A stretch of DNA of 46,862 bases from an uncultured Lachnospiraceae bacterium (lineage in GTDB: Bacteria; Bacillota; Clostridia; Lachnospirales; Lachnospiraceae), in the NCBI GenBank assembly GCA_947588845.1, contig CANQAR010000018.1:1-46862 (forward strand). The letters run 5' to 3'. A model generated the notes under the pieces. It was not told where the DNA came from and ran no database searches. It saw only the letters and a program-made list of their open reading frames with translations. This document shows, one piece after another, positions 8,643 to 17,224 of the stretch. Position 1 is the first letter of the stretch, and each line of letters opens with the position of its first letter. Made by a program: the position numbers and the translations under genes.

Positions 8643-9407
8643 TTACATCTGCGGCTGCCTTTTATTGCTTGCCTTGTAATTCTCCCCGGCGGCATTATGC
8701 AGTACCTTACTGATTCTTTTATATAATACCATAGTCGGGACAGAAATCAATACACCTTTTAACAGATTCAGCGGAGCGACCGCAAAGATCGCAAGGGTCC
8801 AGACACTTGTGATTGCCGGATTGATTGCGGAACCCATGCCGATGATCGCATCGATTGGCATGCCGTACAGAGCCGCAAAAGCCGGAATCAGATAGATCGC
8901 GTTGAACGCGCTCCCGAACACGCTCATGACCAGCGTTCCTGTAATCAGCGAGATTACTGCTGTTTTGCGCGTCTTTTTCAGATGATAGATAATTGAGGCA
9001 GGAACCACAAACGAACATCCGACGATAAAATTCGCAAGATCACCGACAAACGCAGTCGATGTACCCTTGATCACCAGCTTCAGAAGAATCTTGACCAGCT
9101 CAATGACAACGCCGCCGACCGGCCCGAGAAGAAAGGCGCCGATCATGACCGGAATCTCGCTGAAGTCCAGCTTGTAAAATCCCGGCGCAAGGAAGGCTAC
9201 CGGAAAATCAAAGATGTGCAGCACCGTGGCAAGCGCTCCCAGCATCGCGCAGATCGTAATATACTTCGTACTTCCCATATCGGCAACACTGTCTTTCAGC
9301 CATAAGCGTTCCACCGTCTTCGATACCAGCACCAGCACGGCGATGACAACTGCGCACACCAGCACAAATTGAATATTATCCCCCGCCGTCTTCAACAAAT
9401 TACTCAT
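8643..9407 (-). CDS. ribU: ECF transporter S component, riboflavin-specific (RibU-like)
   Basis: A hydrophobic protein of 254 aa with about six transmembrane segments. The segment LDFSEIPVMIGAFLLGPVGG, about residues 80-99, followed by GTSTAFVGDLANFIVG, about 114-129, matches the RibU family of substrate-capture subunits, which work with shared EcfA/EcfA'/EcfT modules to import riboflavin. Assignment to riboflavin is strongly supported by an FMN riboswitch and terminator upstream on the same strand. The start has AAAGGAGA 7 nt upstream. An N-terminal extra helix (about residues 12-30) precedes the usual core. No ECF energising genes are in the window, as is normal for group II systems. Confidence 0.92.
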   Translation of the reverse strand: MSNLLKTAGDNIQFVLVCAVVIAVLVLVSKTVERLWLKDSVADMGSTKYITICAMLGALATVLHIFDFPVAFLAPGFYKLDFSEIPVMIGAFLLGPVGGVVIELVKILLKLVIKGTSTAFVGDLANFIVGCSFVVPASIIYHLKKTRKTAVISLITGTLVMSVFGSAFNAIYLIPAFAALYGMPIDAIIGMGSAINPAITSVWTLAIFAVAPLNLLKGVLISVPTMVLYKRISKVLHNAAGENYKASNKRQPQM

Positions 9408-9565
9408 GTTTCCATCTCCTTTTCTCCGAAAAGCCCTCCTGAATCGTTGTAAAATTTTGTTCGAACAGCTGTTTTCACAGTAACATCCATGCCCGCGCTG
9501 CGGGCAACACCATGAATGAAAGCCGATGACTCCGTGCTTTCAGCGGTCTCCGCTCCGCTTCGGTC

Positions 9566-9728
9566 GGTGCTAAACGAACGTCCACTGGACGTTCAGCACC
9601 TCGTCATCGCCGCCGGTATTCGCAATCTACACTTCGTTTCGGGTCTGCACTCCGTTTCGGTCGGTTCTAAACGAGCGCCACTGGCGCTCAGAACCGGTGT
9701 CAAACGCGTGTCACTGACACGCGGCACC
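9566..9728. repeat. Type B hairpin-unit array, three units
   Basis: Three hairpin units lie at 9566-9600, 9663-9695 and 9696-9728; the last two abut. Each has a 6-bp outer stem, an unpaired AAAC on the 5' side, a 7-8 bp inner stem and an ACT loop. Stem sequences differ between units but pairing is kept. Flanks contain CTCCGTTTCGGTCG-like segments. The array occupies the 380-nt stretch between the riboswitch terminator and ribU; nothing else is recognised in that stretch. Confidence 0.8.
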
Positions 9729-9787
9729 GTGTCACTCACATTCGTTCGTGTCACTGTATTGCTCATACCGTCCGGGGCTTTCACACT

Positions 9788-9822
9788 AAAAAACTGCCGG
9801 AAGATATCCGCCTGTCCGGCAG
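9788..9822 (-). terminator. Intrinsic terminator of the FMN riboswitch
   Basis: On the minus strand an 8-bp stem CTGCCGGA/TCCGGCAG with a 13-nt loop is followed directly by six T residues. It lies about 40 nt past the aptamer and so is the likely expression platform, stopping ribU transcription when FMN is bound. Confidence 0.85.
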
Positions 9823-9860
9823 CTCTTCGCAGCAGCTTAAATTTCACACAAAACTTTGCT

Positions 9861-10008
9861 TTCTTCTCTCATCCAGACTATACTGTCGGTTCCGGAATTC
9901 TCCAGACCCGGATGTCATATCTGCATCCTGCCAGAGTCACCAGATCAGCCGCCGAAGCGGGTCGCGGACTATACCGCCGGTCACGATTTTCACGTTGCCC
10001 CGAAGAAC
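9861..10008 (-). ncRNA. FMN riboswitch (RFN element)
   Basis: The minus strand carries the conserved RFN blocks in order: TTCTTCGGGGC, AACGTGAAAATCGTGACCGGCGGTA (split here as GGGGC..GTGAAA..GACCGGCGGT), a GCCGAAGCGGGT-type arm, GGAACCGACAGTATAGTCTGGATG, and closing GAGAGAAGAA. TTCTTC and GAAGAA form P1. It senses FMN and controls the downstream riboflavin transporter gene. Confidence 0.95.
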
Positions 10009-10087
10009 TTTTCTTAATTAAATTTTAAAATTTCCATAAAAACCCGGCCGTAAGACATAAAACGGCTTCCAGAGCTCTTATTTATTC

Positions 10088-10116
10088 AGTATAACGCATA
10101 TCCCGTAAAAAAGCAA
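10088..10116 (-). promoter_or_regulatory. Promoter of the FMN riboswitch-ribU transcript
   Basis: Minus strand TTGCTT, 17-nt spacer, TATACT, located about 50 nt after the guaA stop and 80 nt before the aptamer. Confidence 0.6.
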
Positions 10117-10163
10117 CTGCCAATTTCCCTCAGCTAAACTTTTTCCAAAAATCAGATTTTCAG

Positions 10164-11708
10164 TTATTCGAATTCTATTGTGGCCGGCGGCTTCCCGGTG
10201 CAGTCATACAGTACGCGGTTTACGTGTTTCACCTCATTTACAATCCTGCTGGTCGTCTTCTCGATCACCTCCCAGGGGATATGAGCGCTCTCAGCAGTCA
10301 TGAAATCTGTCGTTGTGACCGCACGCAGCGCGATCGCATAATCGTAAGTCCTCTCATCACCCATAACTCCGACGGAACGCATGTTGGTCAGAGCCGCAAA
10401 GTACTGATTCACTTTTGTGTCCCAACCGGCTTTCGCGATCTCCTCGCGCCAGATAGCGTCCGCGTCCTGCACCATCGCCACTTTCTCGGCTGTAATCTCC
10501 CCGACGATGCGGATGCCAAGTCCCGGACCGGGGAACGGCTGACGGAAAACAAGATAATCCGGAATTCCCAGCTCAAGCCCGGCCTTGCGGACTTCGTCTT
10601 TAAACAGGTTCCGCAGCGGCTCGATAATCTCCTTGAAATCTACATGTTCGGGCAGTCCACCGACATTATGGTGTGATTTGATGGTGGTGGATTCCCCGCC
10701 GTCGCCGCTCTCAACCACATCCGGGTAAATGGTTCCCTGCACAAAGAAATCGACCGCGCCGATTTTCTTTGCCTCATCCTCGAACACGCGGATAAATTCT
10801 TCTCCGATGATCTTTCGCTTCTTCTCCGGGTCTTCGACGCCGCGGAGTTTCTCATAGAAACGCTCCTGCGCGTTGACGCGGATAAAATGCAGATCATAGG
10901 GGCCGTCCGGGCCAAAAACCGCTTCCACCTCGTCGCCTTCGTTCTTGCGCAGGAGGCCATGGTCAACAAAAACACAGGTAAGCTGATCGCCGACTGCCTT
11001 CGCAAGCATGACCGCCGCGACAGACGAGTCAACGCCGCCGGAAAGCGCACAGAGCACCTTGCCGCTTCCTACTTTCTCGCGGATGGAGCGGATCGACTCT
11101 TCCACGAAAGAATCCATGCGCCAGTCGCCTGCACAGCCGCAGATCTTACGTACAAAATTTGACAGCATTTTCTGCCCTTCCTGCGTGTGCAGAACTTCCG
11201 GATGAAACTGCGTGGCATAAAGCTTCTTCTCTGCATTTTCCAATGCTGCAAAAGGACAGTCCGGCGTATGCGCGACCGCACGGAACCCCGGCGCAGCCGC
11301 GGATATGTAATCGTTATGGCTCATCCAGCAGATGGTCGTCTCTGACACATGCTCAAACAGGGGAGACGCGCAGTCCACCGTCACTTCGATCTTTCCGTAT
11401 TCGCGCACCGGCGCTTTCTCCACTTTCCCGCCAAGCAGGTGCATCATAAGCTGGGAACCATAACAGATTCCCAGAACGGGAACCCCAAGTTCAAATATCT
11501 CTTTCGTGTAAGTCGGCGCTCCTTCCTCATAGCAGCTGTTCGGCCCGCCGGTGAAAATGATCCCTCTGGGATTCAACGCTTTGATTTTCTCAAAATCTGT
11601 TTTGTAGGAATAAATCTCACAGTAAACATTGCATTCTCTGACACGTCTTGCAATCAGCTGATTGTACTGACCGCCAAAATCCAGAACAATGACCATTTCT
11701 CTGTCCAT
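10164..11708 (-). CDS. guaA: GMP synthase (glutamine-hydrolysing)
   Basis: GuaA amidates XMP to GMP using ATP and ammonia from glutamine. The 514-aa protein has the full two-part layout. The class I amidotransferase triad is visible as C82 in GICYGSQ and H169/E171 in QFHPE. The ATP-pyrophosphatase loop SGGVDSS is at residues 223-229. The C-terminal dimerisation domain holds [13 protein letters not shown] and ends in PPATIEFE, the canonical terminus. The start has GGAGG 7 nt upstream. It has its own promoter and a leader of about 135 nt containing a hairpin (11764-11798), so it is probably a single-gene unit. Confidence 0.97.
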   Translation of the reverse strand: MDREMVIVLDFGGQYNQLIARRVRECNVYCEIYSYKTDFEKIKALNPRGIIFTGGPNSCYEEGAPTYTKEIFELGVPVLGICYGSQLMMHLLGGKVEKAPVREYGKIEVTVDCASPLFEHVSETTICWMSHNDYISAAAPGFRAVAHTPDCPFAALENAEKKLYATQFHPEVLHTQEGQKMLSNFVRKICGCAGDWRMDSFVEESIRSIREKVGSGKVLCALSGGVDSSVAAVMLAKAVGDQLTCVFVDHGLLRKNEGDEVEAVFGPDGPYDLHFIRVNAQERFYEKLRGVEDPEKKRKIIGEEFIRVFEDEAKKIGAVDFFVQGTIYPDVVESGDGGESTTIKSHHNVGGLPEHVDFKEIIEPLRNLFKDEVRKAGLELGIPDYLVFRQPFPGPGLGIRIVGEITAEKVAMVQDADAIWREEIAKAGWDTKVNQYFAALTNMRSVGVMGDERTYDYAIALRAVTTTDFMTAESAHIPWEVIEKTTSRIVNEVKHVNRVLYDCTGKPPATIEFE

Positions 11709-11763
11709 GAACTATCCTCCATCCTGTATGTGTTGATGTGAAGCCCGACGTTCTTCCCTTTCT

Positions 11764-11798
11764 GTCCTGCCGGCTGCATAGAACCGGCTGTACCGGAC
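11764..11798 (-). other. Hairpin in the guaA leader
   Basis: On the minus strand, outer arms GTCC and GGAC enclose an inner GCCGG/CCGGC stem with a 10-nt loop. No T-run follows. I do not recognise a purine riboswitch core here, so any regulatory role is unknown. Confidence 0.35.
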
Positions 11799-11851
11799 TT
11801 TCGTGAGTATCGCAGGGGCAGAACATCCGGCCGTTATTTGGATAGTTTTTT

Positions 11852-11880
11852 ATTATAGATGAGGTTCTGAAAGTTGGCAA
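11852..11880 (-). promoter_or_regulatory. guaA promoter
   Basis: Minus strand TTGCCA, 17-nt spacer, TATAAT, about 145 nt before the guaA start codon and just after the AIM24-family gene. Confidence 0.75.
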
Positions 11881-11909
11881 CCTGATTTTAAAACTTTCCT
11901 GTCTCTTTT

Positions 11910-12593
11910 TCAGGATGATTTTGTCGGAAGGAATCTGGAGATCACGCCCGCCACCTGAGCAACCGGCATAGTCTGCAGCCAGACATGGCCGGGACCAGTC
12001 ACAACCGTATTAAACAGACCCTCTCCTCCGAATACCTTATTTTTAAGTCCTGGCACCGACTGAATATCAATTGAGCAGGTGGATTCCACCGCGGCCAGAT
12101 AGCCTGTATCTACAATGATCTGCTCTCCTGCGTGCAGATCATACTCCACAATATGGCCGTCAAACTCCAGAAACGCCGTTCCGCGTCCGGTCAGCTTCTG
12201 CATAATAAATCCCTCACCGCCAAACAGCCCGGATCCAAATTTCTTCTGGAAAAAAACAGACAGATTCACGCCTGTCTCCGAGGCAAGAAAGCCTGACTTC
12301 TGGACCACCAGTTCCCTGCCCGGACCGATTTCATAAGGAATAATCTGTCCCGGAAAGCTTGAGGCAAACGCAATCATCCCCTGCCCTCCCTGAGCCGTAT
12401 AAATATTCTGAAAAAGCGCTTCTCCGGAAAACATTCTTCCAAATGCCTTTCCAATCCCTCCATTGGAACTCGTTTCCATTTTCATGTTGGGGGACATCCA
12501 GCTCATGGAGCCCCGCTCTGTGATTACCTGTTCCCCGCTGTCCAGATAGCAGATCACTACCGGCAGCGTATCGCCTTTTATTTCGTAGCGCAT
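11910..12593 (-). CDS. AIM24 / TIGR00266 family protein
   Basis: A soluble protein of about 227 aa without signal peptide. It shows the repeated beta-sheet pattern and motifs of the AIM24 (DUF124) family: GERGSMSWMSPN-like segment near residues 27-37, GGEGFIMQKLTGRGTAFLE near 128-146, and GGEGLFNTVVTGPGHVWLQTM near 186-206. The family is widespread and its bacterial function is unknown. The start at 12593 was chosen for AAGGAGG 7 nt upstream; the longer frame to 12635 has no ribosome binding site. A small hairpin CTGCAAA/TTTGCAG followed by TTTT lies in its leader at 12638-12657. Confidence 0.85.
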   Translation of the reverse strand: MRYEIKGDTLPVVICYLDSGEQVITERGSMSWMSPNMKMETSSNGGIGKAFGRMFSGEALFQNIYTAQGGQGMIAFASSFPGQIIPYEIGPGRELVVQKSGFLASETGVNLSVFFQKKFGSGLFGGEGFIMQKLTGRGTAFLEFDGHIVEYDLHAGEQIIVDTGYLAAVESTCSIDIQSVPGLKNKVFGGEGLFNTVVTGPGHVWLQTMPVAQVAGVISRFLPTKSS

Positions 12594-12902
12594 AAAATAT
12601 CCTCCTTCTATGAAATGTTCTGCAATGCCTGACAAAACTGCAAAAGAAAATTTGCAGATTATTTCCTCTTTAATGTTCTGTCATGATTTTACTGTATAAC
12701 AATTTTATCACACAACGCCCTGCTATGTTAATACTGTTTACGTCAAAATTCCTCTTTTTCTCAATCAAAATTTATGCTATAGTATGACATGCTGTCGCAG
12801 GCAGTTTTCGTCACTGAAACAATACGAAGAATTGGAAAGTTATTTATACTGTAAACAGACTCTGCGCATACCGTAAAACATCAGAGGAGGCGTTCTCAAA
12901 GA
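12594..12902. other. Divergent intergenic region between the AIM24 and MATE genes
   Basis: An AT-rich region serving divergent genes. The leftward leader contains a 7-bp hairpin with a short T-run (12638-12657). A TATAGT at about 12779 in rightward orientation is a weak -10 candidate without a good -35. GTTTAC near 12727 and GTAAAC near 12850 are inverted relative to each other. No gene is seen. Confidence 0.4.
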
Positions 12903-14309
12903 ATGAAACTGTTTCCAAAGTCATTATCGAAGTCATTGTCAAACTCATCGTCCGGATCTTCATCCGAACCATCAGCAAAACCATTATTCAGTAATTCTGA
13001 ACTTTATAACCTTTTATGGCCGCTCGTCGTCGAGCAGCTGTTAAACGTGCTGGTCGGCATGGTTGACGTCGTCATGGTGGCCTCGCTCGGGGAGGCGGCC
13101 GTCTCCGGCGTATCGCTTGTGGACTCGCTGAACCAGCTGCTGATCCAGTTTCTGGCGGCCCTGACGACAGGAGGTACCGTCGTCTGCTCCCAGTTCATCG
13201 GGATGAAGTGCATGAAAGAAGCCCGTCAGTCGGCCGGGCAGCTCATCCTGATCACTCTGGGAGGCGCGCTTGCGATTGTCCTGCTTTGCCTGATCGGCGG
13301 ACGCCACCTGCTCGCGGGAATCTTCGGTCAGGTCGAGGACGCGGTCATGAACAGCGCGCGCCTGTACCTGATGATCACATCGCTCTCCTTCCCGTTCCTT
13401 GCGCTGTACAATTCGGGCGCGGCCCTGTTCCGCGCCATGGGAAACTCCCGGATTTCCATGAAGGTTTCCCTGCTTATGAACGGCCTGAACATCGTCGGAA
13501 ACGCGATCTGTATCTACGGACTGAAAATGAACGTCGCCGGCGTGGCGATCCCCACTCTGATCTCCCGAATGGTCGCCGCTCTTCTGATCCTCTGGCTCCT
13601 CCAGAAACCGCAGAATGACATCCGCGTCAGCCACATCTCAGAGCTGAAGCCGCAGCCCGGCCTGATCAGAAAGATCCTGTACATAGGTGTCCCGAGCGGT
13701 ATCGAGAGCAGTATGTTCCAGATGGGCAAACTGACGCTCCAGAGTCTCGTCTCCACACTGGGAACGGCTTCCATCGCCGGCTACGCAGTCGCCTTCAACC
13801 TTGTGACCTTCCTCTATCTGCCGGGCAACGCGATGGGACTTGGAATGACGACGGTCGTCGGCAGATGCGTCGGCGCCAGCGAGCCGGAGCAGGCTAAACG
13901 TTATGCCTGGAAACTGATTTTTATAAACTACGCCTTCCTGGCCGTGCTGGCTCCCGTTCTCGGAATCGGACGCGGCCTGTGGATCACCCTGTACAACCTT
14001 TCCGGCGAATCGGCCCGGATCGCCAGCGGACTGGTGCTCTCGCACTGCATCGCCATGATCATCTGGCCGCTCGCGTTCCTGCTGCCGTACGCGCTGCGGG
14101 CCGCAAACGACGTGAAATTCACAACCTTCATCGCCATTTTTTCCATGTGGGTCTTCCGCGTGTCCCTGGCGTACCTGTTCGTCAAATACATGCATCGCAG
14201 CATTCTGTATATCTGGTACGCGATGTATATCGACTGGATTTTCCGCATGATCGTGTTCTTGTGGAGATTCCGGGGGTATGCCGACCGGATCCGGCGGTTT
14301 AGAGCGTAG
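12903..14309 (+). CDS. MATE family efflux transporter
   Basis: A 468-aa polytopic membrane protein with about twelve hydrophobic segments. Family features include LLWPLVVEQLLNVLVGMVDVVMVASLGEAAVSG at residues 39-71, followed by QFLAALTTGGTVVCSQFIG and, in the second half, GVPSGIESSMFQMGKL. MATE proteins export cationic compounds using Na+ or H+ gradients; the substrate is not predictable. The first 35 residues form a Ser/Lys-rich stretch built from degenerate TCN-rich codon repeats, unusual for the family. No other in-frame start precedes the first helix. GAGGAGG is 12 nt upstream of the ATG, a long spacing. One of two rightward genes in the window. Confidence 0.93.
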   Translation: MKLFPKSLSKSLSNSSSGSSSEPSAKPLFSNSELYNLLWPLVVEQLLNVLVGMVDVVMVASLGEAAVSGVSLVDSLNQLLIQFLAALTTGGTVVCSQFIGMKCMKEARQSAGQLILITLGGALAIVLLCLIGGRHLLAGIFGQVEDAVMNSARLYLMITSLSFPFLALYNSGAALFRAMGNSRISMKVSLLMNGLNIVGNAICIYGLKMNVAGVAIPTLISRMVAALLILWLLQKPQNDIRVSHISELKPQPGLIRKILYIGVPSGIESSMFQMGKLTLQSLVSTLGTASIAGYAVAFNLVTFLYLPGNAMGLGMTTVVGRCVGASEPEQAKRYAWKLIFINYAFLAVLAPVLGIGRGLWITLYNLSGESARIASGLVLSHCIAMIIWPLAFLLPYALRAANDVKFTTFIAIFSMWVFRVSLAYLFVKYMHRSILYIWYAMYIDWIFRMIVFLWRFRGYADRIRRFRA

Positions 14310-14483
14310 CGGGCTCGCGAGTCCTGCGCACGGGATTCGAATCTGCGCCGACAGACATCTTCGATTCCGAATCCCTGCGCTCCCCGCTCCGTTTCGGGTC
14401 TTCACTTCGTTCCGGCCGGTTCTGAACGAGTGCCGCCGACACTCAGAACCGGTGCGAAACGCGCGTCACTGACGTACAGCACC
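14309..14483. repeat. Composite repeat with two type B units
   Basis: The element starts at the MATE stop codon. It contains a 12-bp imperfect hairpin GGGATTCG...CGAATCCC (about 14330-14376), a TTCACTTCGTTCCGGCCG segment, and two abutting 33-nt type B hairpin units at 14418-14450 and 14451-14483. Its first part is similar in order and sequence to 35315-35439. It may also terminate the MATE transcript. Confidence 0.7.
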
Positions 14484-14509
14484 GATTCAAAAACTCTTTT
14501 CATCCCCGA

Positions 14510-16168
14510 TCAGCACTTTCTTATCTTTACCATACATTTTTTCTTATAAAACGCTGTTCCGCAGCATATAACATCAAGATAGCTGTCTTCCTGAAGTTCT
14601 TCGGCATACTGCCTGTCCGCAATCTGTTTTAAAGCCTCCTCACATTTGCTTTCCAGTCCCTCTGAACTTCCGGCCGCCTTAAATTCAAAAACGGCCGCCC
14701 TTGCGTTATCTGCATCCACAACGGTTATATCTGTCCTTCCCGTGCCGTTTTCCCGGTTGGATTTCACCTCATACGGAGAAACCGCAAAGATACCCGCAAG
14801 AAAAGCATGATAAAAGGATTCACTGTAATCATAATAGCTGATTGTCTTGAACAACAGCCTTGAAAAGACTTTACTCAGTCCTTCTTCGTCACAATTCCAC
14901 AGCAGAGTGCTTATCTCGCTTAACGCAGTCGGCACGACATCTCCTGAGAACCACAGAGCAACACTGTTTTCAAAAATCAGCCTGACCTCTTTATTGGGAA
15001 TTTTAAGCTCCGCTTCATCTGCCGCCGCATCCACACGCACAGGCGTGAGATAACCCGTCAGGTACAAAACACTCCAGAAGTTATGCTCTGTACCTGTCAG
15101 ATCTTCATAAGTCAGATTCTCATTGACCTGTGTCTTTATTGTTCCGCCGCGCAGAAGAACTGAAAGCTGCTCTTTAATCCCGGCGTTATTTTTTGTGAGG
15201 AACTGGCGGATTATATCATTGCCGCTTGTATTGGCCCAGAAATTTTTCGGTCTTGCCTCCGGATTATACTGCAGCTGAGAAATATAATTAACCACATCCC
15301 AGGGACAGTAAACCTCAGCTTCTCCAAAACGATAACCGTCATACCATTCCCTTATGGAATCCTTTGCCTGCGTCAGACCGGTATCTTCAAGGAGCCTGTC
15401 TATCTCAGAATCGGTAAAGCCAAAGTATTCGTCAAAACGGCTGTCCGAAATTGAATCCACATACAAGTTGTTGAGGCCGGTAAAAATACTCTCCTTCGCT
15501 ATACGAAGGCAGCCTGTGAGAACCGCAAATTTCAGACAGGAGTTTGTCTTGAGCGCAGCGCCAAGGAGCAGGCCTGTCACATCCGCTATCTCTCTGTAAT
15601 AACCATTGGCAGCACCCCTGGACATCGGAACATCGTACTCATCGACAAACAGTATCACACCTGCTCCATAATACTGCTCCAACAGCTTTGTAAGCAAAAA
15701 CAGGGAATTGCAAAGTTCTGTTTTGCTCGGATTCCGGAACAATATACGATGAAACATCTCCCTGTCTGTCTCAGACATATCTTTTTCCAAAAGATAGCGA
15801 TGATCATCATATAACTGAGAGATTACGTAAACCAGCCCCTCATACGCATCCGCAAAAGACAAACTGGAAATATTCTTTAACGTAATAAATATCGTTGGAT
15901 ACCGATTCATCCAGTTTTCACAGAGTTCTTTCTCCGCCGAGATTGCCAGACCTTCAAACAATGATCTGCTGTCTTTTCTTATATCAAAAAAACAGTTCAG
16001 CATGTCAATATTCAGCGATTTTCCAAAGCGCCGGGGACGGGTAAACAGATTTACCTTCCCCCTGCTGCGCAAAAGTTCCCTGATAAACAGGGTCTTGTCC
16101 ACATAATAGAAGCCTTCCTGTGAAAGTTCTTCGAATCTTTCAATCCCAATTGGAAGTTTTTTCTTCAT
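14510..16168 (-). CDS. AAA-ATPase-like/PD-(D/E)XK nuclease domain protein, paralogue 1
   Basis: A 552-aa protein of the AAA-ATPase_like plus PDDEXK_9 type. It begins LPIGIERFEELSQEGFYYVDKT. The Walker A-like RPRRFGKS is at residues 44-51 and Walker B VILFVDEYDVP at 171-181. The C-terminal domain has the nuclease core GRTDI...AVFEFK, with D, E and K present. Function is unknown; family members are expanded in gut anaerobes. The ATG at 16168 has GAGGAGG 10 nt upstream; a TTG six bases earlier is too close to the Shine-Dalgarno. It has its own promoter, which is very similar to that of paralogue 3. Confidence 0.88.
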   Translation of the reverse strand: MKKKLPIGIERFEELSQEGFYYVDKTLFIRELLRSRGKVNLFTRPRRFGKSLNIDMLNCFFDIRKDSRSLFEGLAISAEKELCENWMNRYPTIFITLKNISSLSFADAYEGLVYVISQLYDDHRYLLEKDMSETDREMFHRILFRNPSKTELCNSLFLLTKLLEQYYGAGVILFVDEYDVPMSRGAANGYYREIADVTGLLLGAALKTNSCLKFAVLTGCLRIAKESIFTGLNNLYVDSISDSRFDEYFGFTDSEIDRLLEDTGLTQAKDSIREWYDGYRFGEAEVYCPWDVVNYISQLQYNPEARPKNFWANTSGNDIIRQFLTKNNAGIKEQLSVLLRGGTIKTQVNENLTYEDLTGTEHNFWSVLYLTGYLTPVRVDAAADEAELKIPNKEVRLIFENSVALWFSGDVVPTALSEISTLLWNCDEEGLSKVFSRLLFKTISYYDYSESFYHAFLAGIFAVSPYEVKSNRENGTGRTDITVVDADNARAAVFEFKAAGSSEGLESKCEEALKQIADRQYAEELQEDSYLDVICCGTAFYKKKCMVKIRKC

Positions 16169-16229
16169 AAACAATCTGCCTCCTCAAGTGAACCAGCCAT
16201 TGCCGCCAAAACTAATCTTCTGTATTTGT

Positions 16230-16258
16230 AGTATATAGTATGATGTATTTCGCGTCAA
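16230..16258 (-). promoter_or_regulatory. Promoter of AAA-ATPase paralogue 1
   Basis: Minus strand TTGACG, 17-nt spacer, TATACT. The spacer and -10 share ATCATA.TATATACTA with the promoter at 21008-21036. Confidence 0.7.
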
Positions 16259-16285
16259 GATAAGGCGGAATTCTCATATTAATTC

Positions 16286-16314
16286 TTGACATCGCCCGAC
16301 AGAAAAAGTATAAT
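16286..16314 (+). promoter_or_regulatory. Consensus promoter of the DegV gene
   Basis: A perfect TTGACA-N17-TATAAT on the plus strand, 60 nt before the DegV start codon and directed away from the leftward paralogue 1 promoter 28 bp away. Confidence 0.85.
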
Positions 16315-16326
16315 AAACTCCAGTTA

Positions 16327-16343
16327 GTAGTTTTAAAAACTAC
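16327..16343 (+). promoter_or_regulatory. Palindrome just after the DegV transcription start
   Basis: A perfect inverted repeat GTAGTTTT-A-AAAACTAC starting 12 nt after the -10 hexamer, the position expected for a repressor operator. The binding protein is unknown. Confidence 0.45.
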
Positions 16344-16374
16344 ATTATATTATTCTAAAAAGCGAGGTCCGGAT

Positions 16375-17205
16375 ATGAAATACAAGATCGTGGCGGATTC
16401 ATCTGCCAATATTTATGAGAAAGATGGAATAAATTTTACCAGTGTTCCGCTGAAGATCGTAACTTCTGAAAGGGAATATACCGATATAAAAGAGACGAAT
16501 ATTGAAGAGATGGTCACGTATCTGCATGGATACAAGGGACGTTCCAGCACTTCCTGTCCCAACATTCAGGACTGGCTGGATGCTTTTGAAGACGCCGACG
16601 TGGTACTGGGCGTTGCCATCACCAGCGGCCTCTCCGGCAGCTACGCATCCGCCGTACAGGCGAGAGACGCATATCTGGCCGAACATCCCAACGCAAAAGT
16701 ATTGATTGTAGATTCCTTATCCGCCGGCCCGGAACTGGAACTGATCGTAGAAAAGATGGCGGAAGTCGTACAGGCCGGACTGTCTTTTGAAAAAATGTGC
16801 GCCTCCATAGAAGAATACTGCAAACACAGCCATCTTTTGTTCTGTCTGGAGCATCTGGACAATCTGGCCAGAAACGGCCGCGTCAGTCCGGCTGCCGCAA
16901 AGATCGCCGGCGTGCTGGGGATCCGGATCGTCGGCAAAGCCAGCGATGAGGGCACTCTGCAGCAGCTCCACAAATGCCGTGGCGAGTCTTCGGCCGTGAC
17001 CAAAACCTGGAAGGAAATGTTAAATCACGGCTACCATGGCGGCAAAGTCCGGATGGCGCACTGCCTCAATCCCGGAATCGCTCAGGCGCTCTCCAACCGG
17101 ATCCGGGACAGTTACCCGGACGCCGATATAAAGATTATCCCCTGCGGGGCGCTGTGCAGCTTTTACGCAGAGCGGGGCGGACTGATGATCGGATATGAAG
17201 GTTAA
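16375..17205 (+). CDS. DegV family protein (fatty-acid-binding)
   Basis: A 276-aa protein with the DegV layout. It starts YKIVADSSANI, has TSCPNIQDWLDAFEDADVVLGVAITSGLSGSYASA near residues 59-93, and LVDS/SLSAG, EYCKHSHLLFCLEHLDNLARNGRVS near 145-169 and a C-terminal GALCSFYAERGGLMIGYE. DegV/FakB proteins bind fatty acids and can present them to the kinase FakA; no fakA is nearby, so the role is open. The start has GAGGT 6 nt upstream. It is monocistronic, with a consensus promoter and a terminator candidate about 290 nt downstream. Confidence 0.92.
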   Translation: MKYKIVADSSANIYEKDGINFTSVPLKIVTSEREYTDIKETNIEEMVTYLHGYKGRSSTSCPNIQDWLDAFEDADVVLGVAITSGLSGSYASAVQARDAYLAEHPNAKVLIVDSLSAGPELELIVEKMAEVVQAGLSFEKMCASIEEYCKHSHLLFCLEHLDNLARNGRVSPAAAKIAGVLGIRIVGKASDEGTLQQLHKCRGESSAVTKTWKEMLNHGYHGGKVRMAHCLNPGIAQALSNRIRDSYPDADIKIIPCGALCSFYAERGGLMIGYEG

Positions 17206-17224
17206 GCTGGAAGGCATTTTTTAC

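Noticed and set aside
9540-9730. CRISPR-like array
   Set aside because: The units are palindromic and abut or are spaced irregularly. There are no spacers of constant length, the repeats are not identical, and no cas genes are present.
11709-11900. Purine riboswitch upstream of guaA
   Set aside because: The conserved purine-aptamer core sequences were looked for and not found; only a simple hairpin is present.
14309-14483. Insertion sequence or prophage boundary
   Set aside because: No transposase, integrase or target-site duplication was seen; only short structured repeats are present.
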